Part shown: piece by piece, positions 59,875 through 64,000 of the stretch
Numbering within the stretch: the stretch's first letter is position 1
How the letters are laid out: every line of letters starts with the position of its first letter
Source of the DNA: Nitrospira sp.
GTDB taxonomy: Bacteria > Nitrospirota > Nitrospiria > Nitrospirales > Nitrospiraceae
Assembly: GCA_036984305.1 (NCBI GenBank)
Contig: BQWY01000001.1
Coordinates: 2,253,501 to 2,317,500 of the forward strand
Direction: 5' to 3'
DNA length: 64,000 nt
Translations under genes and position numbers: made by a program
Notes under the pieces: generated by a model
The model's input: the letters and a program-made list of their open reading frames with translations, nothing else
What the model was told of the DNA's origin: nothing
Database searches by the model: none

Positions 59875-60906
59875 ATGGTACCCACGGTCGAATGGAGAGA
59901 CGGGGTCGTCCGCATCTTGGACCAAAGCCGCTTGCCCGAGCACGTCGAGTTTCTCGAATGCAGGGACTACCGGGCCGTGGCCGACGCGATCCGAGAGCTC
60001 AAGGTCCGTGGCGCGCCCGCCATCGGTATCACCGCCGCTATGGGGCTCGCGCTGGGCGCTCAATCCGTTCGGGCGAAGGACTACCCGACGTTCAGCAAAG
60101 CCGTCCTGGCCATGTCCGACCATCTGGCGGCCACGCGGCCAACTGCCGTCAATCTGTTCTGGGCCCTGGCCAGAATGAAGACAAAACTCGAAGCGCGTCA
60201 CTCCCTTCCCATCGCAGACATTCAGCATGGTTTGATTACTGAATCTCAAGCGATACTCGAGGAAGATGTGGCAATGAACCGGGCGCTGGGAGCCCATGGC
60301 GCGGCCCTTCTCAAAGACGGGCAAACCATCCTGACCCACTGCAACGCCGGCGCCCTGGCGACTGGTGGCTACGGGACCGCGCTCGGCGTGATTCGCGCCG
60401 CGTCGGAGCAGGGGAAAAAACTCCGGGTCATCGCCGATGAAACACGTCCGGTGCTCCAAGGAGCCCGGCTGACCGCCTGGGAACTGATCCAAGATCGAAT
60501 TCCAGTGACGCTCATTACCGACAACATGGCCGGAAGCCTGATGTGTCAGGGCATGATCGACAGCTGCATCGTGGGCGCCGATCGGATCGCCGCCAACGGC
60601 GACGTGGCGAACAAGATCGGCACCTATTCGGTCGCCGTCCTCGCCAAAGCGCACGGCATTCCGTTTTATGTAGCCGCGCCCTCTTCGACGATCGACCTTG
60701 GTACCCCTTCGGGCCGCGAGATCCCGATCGAACAGCGAAACCCGGAAGAAGTGCGGACGACGTTGGGAGGAACTCGGACTGCTCCGGCAGACGTGGACGT
60801 GCTCAATCCCGCATTCGACGTGACCCCTGCTGGGCTCATTACAGCCATCATCACGGAGCGGGGTGTACTGCACCCGGCCGAGATTTTCGAGCGCCATCGG
60901 GCGTGA
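59875..60906 (+). CDS. mtnA: S-methyl-5-thioribose-1-phosphate isomerase
   Basis: A 343-aa MtnA of the methionine salvage pathway. Blocks [16 protein letters not shown], the catalytic cysteine in [18 protein letters not shown], the aspartate in [19 protein letters not shown], and the C-terminal [18 protein letters not shown]. The ATG at 59875 is chosen because the earlier frame overlaps the end of the WecA-type gene out of phase and shows no family match. Confidence 0.95.
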   Translation: MVPTVEWRDGVVRILDQSRLPEHVEFLECRDYRAVADAIRELKVRGAPAIGITAAMGLALGAQSVRAKDYPTFSKAVLAMSDHLAATRPTAVNLFWALARMKTKLEARHSLPIADIQHGLITESQAILEEDVAMNRALGAHGAALLKDGQTILTHCNAGALATGGYGTALGVIRAASEQGKKLRVIADETRPVLQGARLTAWELIQDRIPVTLITDNMAGSLMCQGMIDSCIVGADRIAANGDVANKIGTYSVAVLAKAHGIPFYVAAPSSTIDLGTPSGREIPIEQRNPEEVRTTLGGTRTAPADVDVLNPAFDVTPAGLITAIITERGVLHPAEIFERHRA

Positions 60907-60964
60907 AGTGGTTGCACTTCCTTTCGATCCAGACGCCACCGCTCGCTCATCGTCCAATCTGCCT

Positions 60965-60993
60965 TGAAGGCCGGAAAGCGCTTCTCTATAATG
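60965..60993 (+). promoter_or_regulatory. ndk promoter
   Basis: -35 TTGAAG at 60965-60970, 17-base spacer, perfect -10 TATAAT at 60988-60993. Predicted start near 61000; a GAAGGAG site lies before the ndk ATG at 61045. Confidence 0.65.
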
Positions 60994-61044
60994 CGCTCAC
61001 GTCTACGATTTCTTTCGACCACCTCTTGAAGGAGTTGCGCGCGA

Positions 61045-61467
61045 ATGGTTGAGCGGACCTTGGCGATTATCAAACCGGATGCCGTGAAAAAACATGTGAT
61101 CGGGGAGATCATCGCCCGATATGAAAAGGCCGGCCTGCAACCGGTCGCGATCAAGATGATGCAGTTGTCGAAATCGGTCGCGCAGGGCTTCTATGCCGTA
61201 CATGCAGCGAGGCCGTTCTTCGATAGCCTCTGTACCTTCATGTCTTCAGGTCCGTGCGTAGTTCTGGTTCTGTCTGGAGACGATGCGATCAAGAGGCACC
61301 GCGATCTCATGGGGGCTACCGATCCGGCAAAGGCCGAGGCCAATACGCTTCGCAAACTCTTTGGTACGAACATCGAGTTCAATGCCACGCACGGCTCAGA
61401 CGGACCGGACACGGCGCGCTTCGAAATCGGGTACTTCTTTCCAGAAATGGACATGGTCGCACGATAA
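61045..61467 (+). CDS. ndk: Nucleoside diphosphate kinase
   Basis: A 140-aa NDK that balances nucleoside triphosphates. TLAIIKPDAVKK at the N-terminus and the catalytic histidine H116 in NATHGSDG are clear, with GPVVVL-type middle block (here GPCVVLVLSG). Length is standard. Confidence 0.97.
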   Translation: MVERTLAIIKPDAVKKHVIGEIIARYEKAGLQPVAIKMMQLSKSVAQGFYAVHAARPFFDSLCTFMSSGPCVVLVLSGDDAIKRHRDLMGATDPAKAEANTLRKLFGTNIEFNATHGSDGPDTARFEIGYFFPEMDMVAR

Positions 61468-61690
61468 TCACCGCTCAACTCTCACGTGACATGTTGGCGC
61501 TGTGTCCGCATTTGCCGCTCCACCGGCACAACGGCCGAGGTTGGACTGGGTCGGTGCCCAAACGGACGGAGTTGAACCATCAGGGCTCCCCATCCCAAAT
61601 GGGGGCTTACGGGGTCGTCTCGAGCCGTCATGAATCATGTGAGCGAGTGGCACATTGCTCACCGTGGCCGTCGCTGACTCGTCTGCAGTG

Positions 61691-63193
61691 ATGCCGGCAC
61701 GTCGGCCATCTTCCTCCTTGCCGCCTCTCACGGCCTGCTTGGCTCCCCCTCTTCTGCTGGTGCTGGCGCTGATCATGGCGGGATGCCCACGCTCGAGCCC
61801 CCCGATCACCCCATCGGTGACTCCACCGTCGCGGACTGCCACCGTCGAAGCGGAGTTACGGGCCCTTGCCGAAGCGCGCGCGCATTTCGAGGCCGGCCGT
61901 TTTCAAACGGCTTCCCGGCTGCTGCGTCATTTCCTCGAATTACATGCCCATACAGCCAACGCGGTAGAGGCACGCTGGATCCTGGGGCGATCGTACGAGG
62001 AGTTGGGGGAATGGCATGCCGCACTCGCGCAATACCGCATCATTGTCGCCGCCGCGGCGCATCCGCCCGGCCTTCCGCCCGCGCTCAACACGCAGGTGCG
62101 GGACCGAATTTCCGTGCTCACCCGCGTGCTGGGGCGCGCCACGTCGGCCACATCCGGATTCGTGGCGATTGCACTGGACCCCGCCCACCTGCCGGATCCC
62201 GCCCGTTGGGAAGAATGGTTGACACCCTTGCTGGCTGAGGGCATTACCACCCTGGTCCTCGATGTGGCACCGGTTAGCCGACAGACCGCGTCCGGCGTGT
62301 ATTTCCGCACCACCTGGGCACGCCTGGACCGCGATCTCTTTACCGAACTCATCCCGTTGGCGCACGACTTGGGCCTGACGGTCTTTGCCTCCCTCGACTT
62401 GACGCAAATGCCCTGGCTCGATCCGACCTTGGGTTGGACCACCTACGTCTTGGACGAGCGCACGCGCCAACTCACGCCGACGCGTTCGTTCGACGTGCTC
62501 CATCCCGCCGTGCAGGAATATCTGACCGGCTTTCTCTCCGACCTGGCTCGGACGCAAGTGGACGGTTTGATCGCACTCTTCGGGAGCCGCAACGGGCCAC
62601 GCTACCATATCAGTGGTAAGGGGCTGGCGCAGTTCGCGCAAAGTGTCGGTGCCGACCTCGATCCCGTACAGGTCTTGAGTTATGCCCACACCATACCGGT
62701 ACACGGCCACAGCATCACGCCCACCGCACCATCGTCGGATCCAATAGCAGGGTACTTCTGGCGATGGGCCGGTTGGCAAGCTCGTGAGCAGTTGAACGTG
62801 CTCGACCGCTTTCGGGCGGCGATGCGCCGCCAGCACACCGGTTTGCACGTGGCCATCGCGTTTCACGACGTGTCGCTGACCAACAGCCCCATCGGTCTTC
62901 TCGAACATGGGGAAGATCTTCTCGAAGCCGCCAGTCGAGGGTTCGGGGTGGCACTCCCTCTCGCCGCTCTGTCCCCACAAGCAACCACCGGACCCGGTTC
63001 GCCGTCAGGCTCGGCCTTCGCCGATCAGGTCACGCGCACGTTGGACTACGTCGGATCGGCGGAACGGCTCTGGCTTCTGGAACCGGTTTCGCATCTCGAT
63101 CGTGCCTCGCTGTCGCGCCTGTTGAATGCTCCCCAAGTGCAAATCCTCAGATCGCGCGGCATCAACCTTGTGATCACGGCACCCACGCCGTAG
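61691..63193 (+). CDS. Lipoprotein with tetratricopeptide-like and PgaB-like domains
   Basis: About 500 aa from the ATG at 61691 (a TTG at 61655 is also in frame). A lipobox (ALIMAGC, C32) indicates a lipoprotein. Residues about 60-125 form a TPR-like helical region (ARAHFEAGRFQTASRLLRHF, ILGRSYEELGEWHAALAQYR). From about 145 on, the sequence resembles the C-terminal glycosidase-like domain of PgaB: GVYFRTTWARLDRDLFTELIP, DVLHPAVQEYLTGFLSDLAR and QVDGLIALF. It may hydrolyse or bind a glycan, perhaps the product of the nearby locus; this is inference. Confidence 0.72.
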   Translation: MPARRPSSSLPPLTACLAPPLLLVLALIMAGCPRSSPPITPSVTPPSRTATVEAELRALAEARAHFEAGRFQTASRLLRHFLELHAHTANAVEARWILGRSYEELGEWHAALAQYRIIVAAAAHPPGLPPALNTQVRDRISVLTRVLGRATSATSGFVAIALDPAHLPDPARWEEWLTPLLAEGITTLVLDVAPVSRQTASGVYFRTTWARLDRDLFTELIPLAHDLGLTVFASLDLTQMPWLDPTLGWTTYVLDERTRQLTPTRSFDVLHPAVQEYLTGFLSDLARTQVDGLIALFGSRNGPRYHISGKGLAQFAQSVGADLDPVQVLSYAHTIPVHGHSITPTAPSSDPIAGYFWRWAGWQAREQLNVLDRFRAAMRRQHTGLHVAIAFHDVSLTNSPIGLLEHGEDLLEAASRGFGVALPLAALSPQATTGPGSPSGSAFADQVTRTLDYVGSAERLWLLEPVSHLDRASLSRLLNAPQVQILRSRGINLVITAPTP

Positions 63194-63322
63194 CCCTCCT
63201 GGTCTACGATGGCTTCTCCTGCGAGCACCCCGATACGCCGCGTCCATCGCGGCATGAGAAAAAAGATGACAGGCTCCCGCGGGGTTGTCGCAAGCCCTCG
63301 TGAGAATGTGGGCTGACCAGCC

Positions 63323-63351
63323 TTGACACATGCGGAGTGGTGCACTACGAT
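63323..63351 (+). promoter_or_regulatory. gcvH promoter
   Basis: Perfect -35 TTGACA at 63323-63328, 17-base spacer, -10 TACGAT (4 of 6) at 63346-63351. Predicted start near 63358, with a 46-base leader to the ATG at 63404. Confidence 0.55.
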
Positions 63352-63403
63352 CCGTCGACCCGTTTACGTTCGCTATCCATTCAATAGGGAGACTGCCACC
63401 ATC

Positions 63404-64000
<597 letters not shown>

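Overview
The window looks like chromosome from a member of the Nitrospirota, most likely a Nitrospira. GC content is high, coding density is high, and start codons and Shine-Dalgarno sites are of ordinary bacterial type. The gene neighbourhoods (ccsA-hemA-hemC-cobA/hemD-CBS-hemB-ribF-tilS-hpt-ftsH-folP-glmM-comEC, and the rplM-rpsI-argC-argJ-rpsB-tsf-pyrH-frr-alr block) fit that group from memory; this is inference, not a database result. No insertion sequence, prophage, CRISPR array, rRNA or replication origin was found. One tRNA (Leu, anticodon CAA) is present.

Layout. 1-8.0 kb: small metabolic and redox genes (a radical SAM protein, a PhzF-type isomerase, a CBS protein, MoaB, a [2Fe-2S] ferredoxin, a gamma-glutamylcyclotransferase-like protein, a Rieske ferredoxin, an HNH nuclease, a CcmI-like domain protein, a precorrin-2 dehydrogenase and a thiamine-binding-type protein). 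Many are arranged convergently or divergently, and three imperfect inverted-repeat elements lie exactly between convergent gene ends. 8.0-17.1 kb: a long leftward block of translation and arginine genes (two bifunctional-nuclease-type proteins, rplM, rpsI, argC, argJ, rpsB, tsf, pyrH, frr, alr), preceded by a small four-cysteine YggX-like protein. 17.3-19.7 kb: tRNA-Leu, a secreted protein of unknown function with its own near-consensus promoter and terminator, a TusA-like protein and a divergent RsmI-like methylase. 19.7-35.9 kb: a rightward series for tetrapyrrole synthesis (cytochrome c assembly, hemA, hemC, fused cobA-hemD, a CBS protein, hemB) running into ribF, tilS, hpt, ftsH, folP, glmM and comEC.

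36.0-59.9 kb is the main accessory region: a Wzx/Wzy-type exopolysaccharide locus. A good sigma-54 promoter candidate lies in front of a small ribbon-helix-helix-like gene and a 52-codon ORF coupled to the Wza-type lipoprotein gene. These are followed by a Wzc-type tyrosine autokinase, a Wzy-like polymerase, a Wzx flippase, seven glycosyltransferases, two methyltransferases with cysteine-rich N-termini, an AsnB-type amidotransferase, a membrane protein with a degenerate PHP domain, a WbqC-family protein, a PIG-L deacetylase, a DegT aminotransferase and a WecA-type initiating transferase. Many of these genes overlap by four bases. The logical pathway is: WecA starts the lipid-linked glycan, the glycosyltransferases and modifying enzymes build it, Wzx flips it, Wzy polymerises it and Wzc/Wza export it.

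59.9-64 kb holds mtnA, ndk, a lipoprotein with a PgaB-like domain, gcvH and the start of a dihydrolipoamide dehydrogenase gene cut by the window edge.

The most interesting unexplained items are the convergent-gene inverted-repeat elements, the sigma-54/RHH/small-ORF head of the polysaccharide operon with a hairpin between wza and wzc, and the PHP-like membrane protein that appears to have lost metal ligands.
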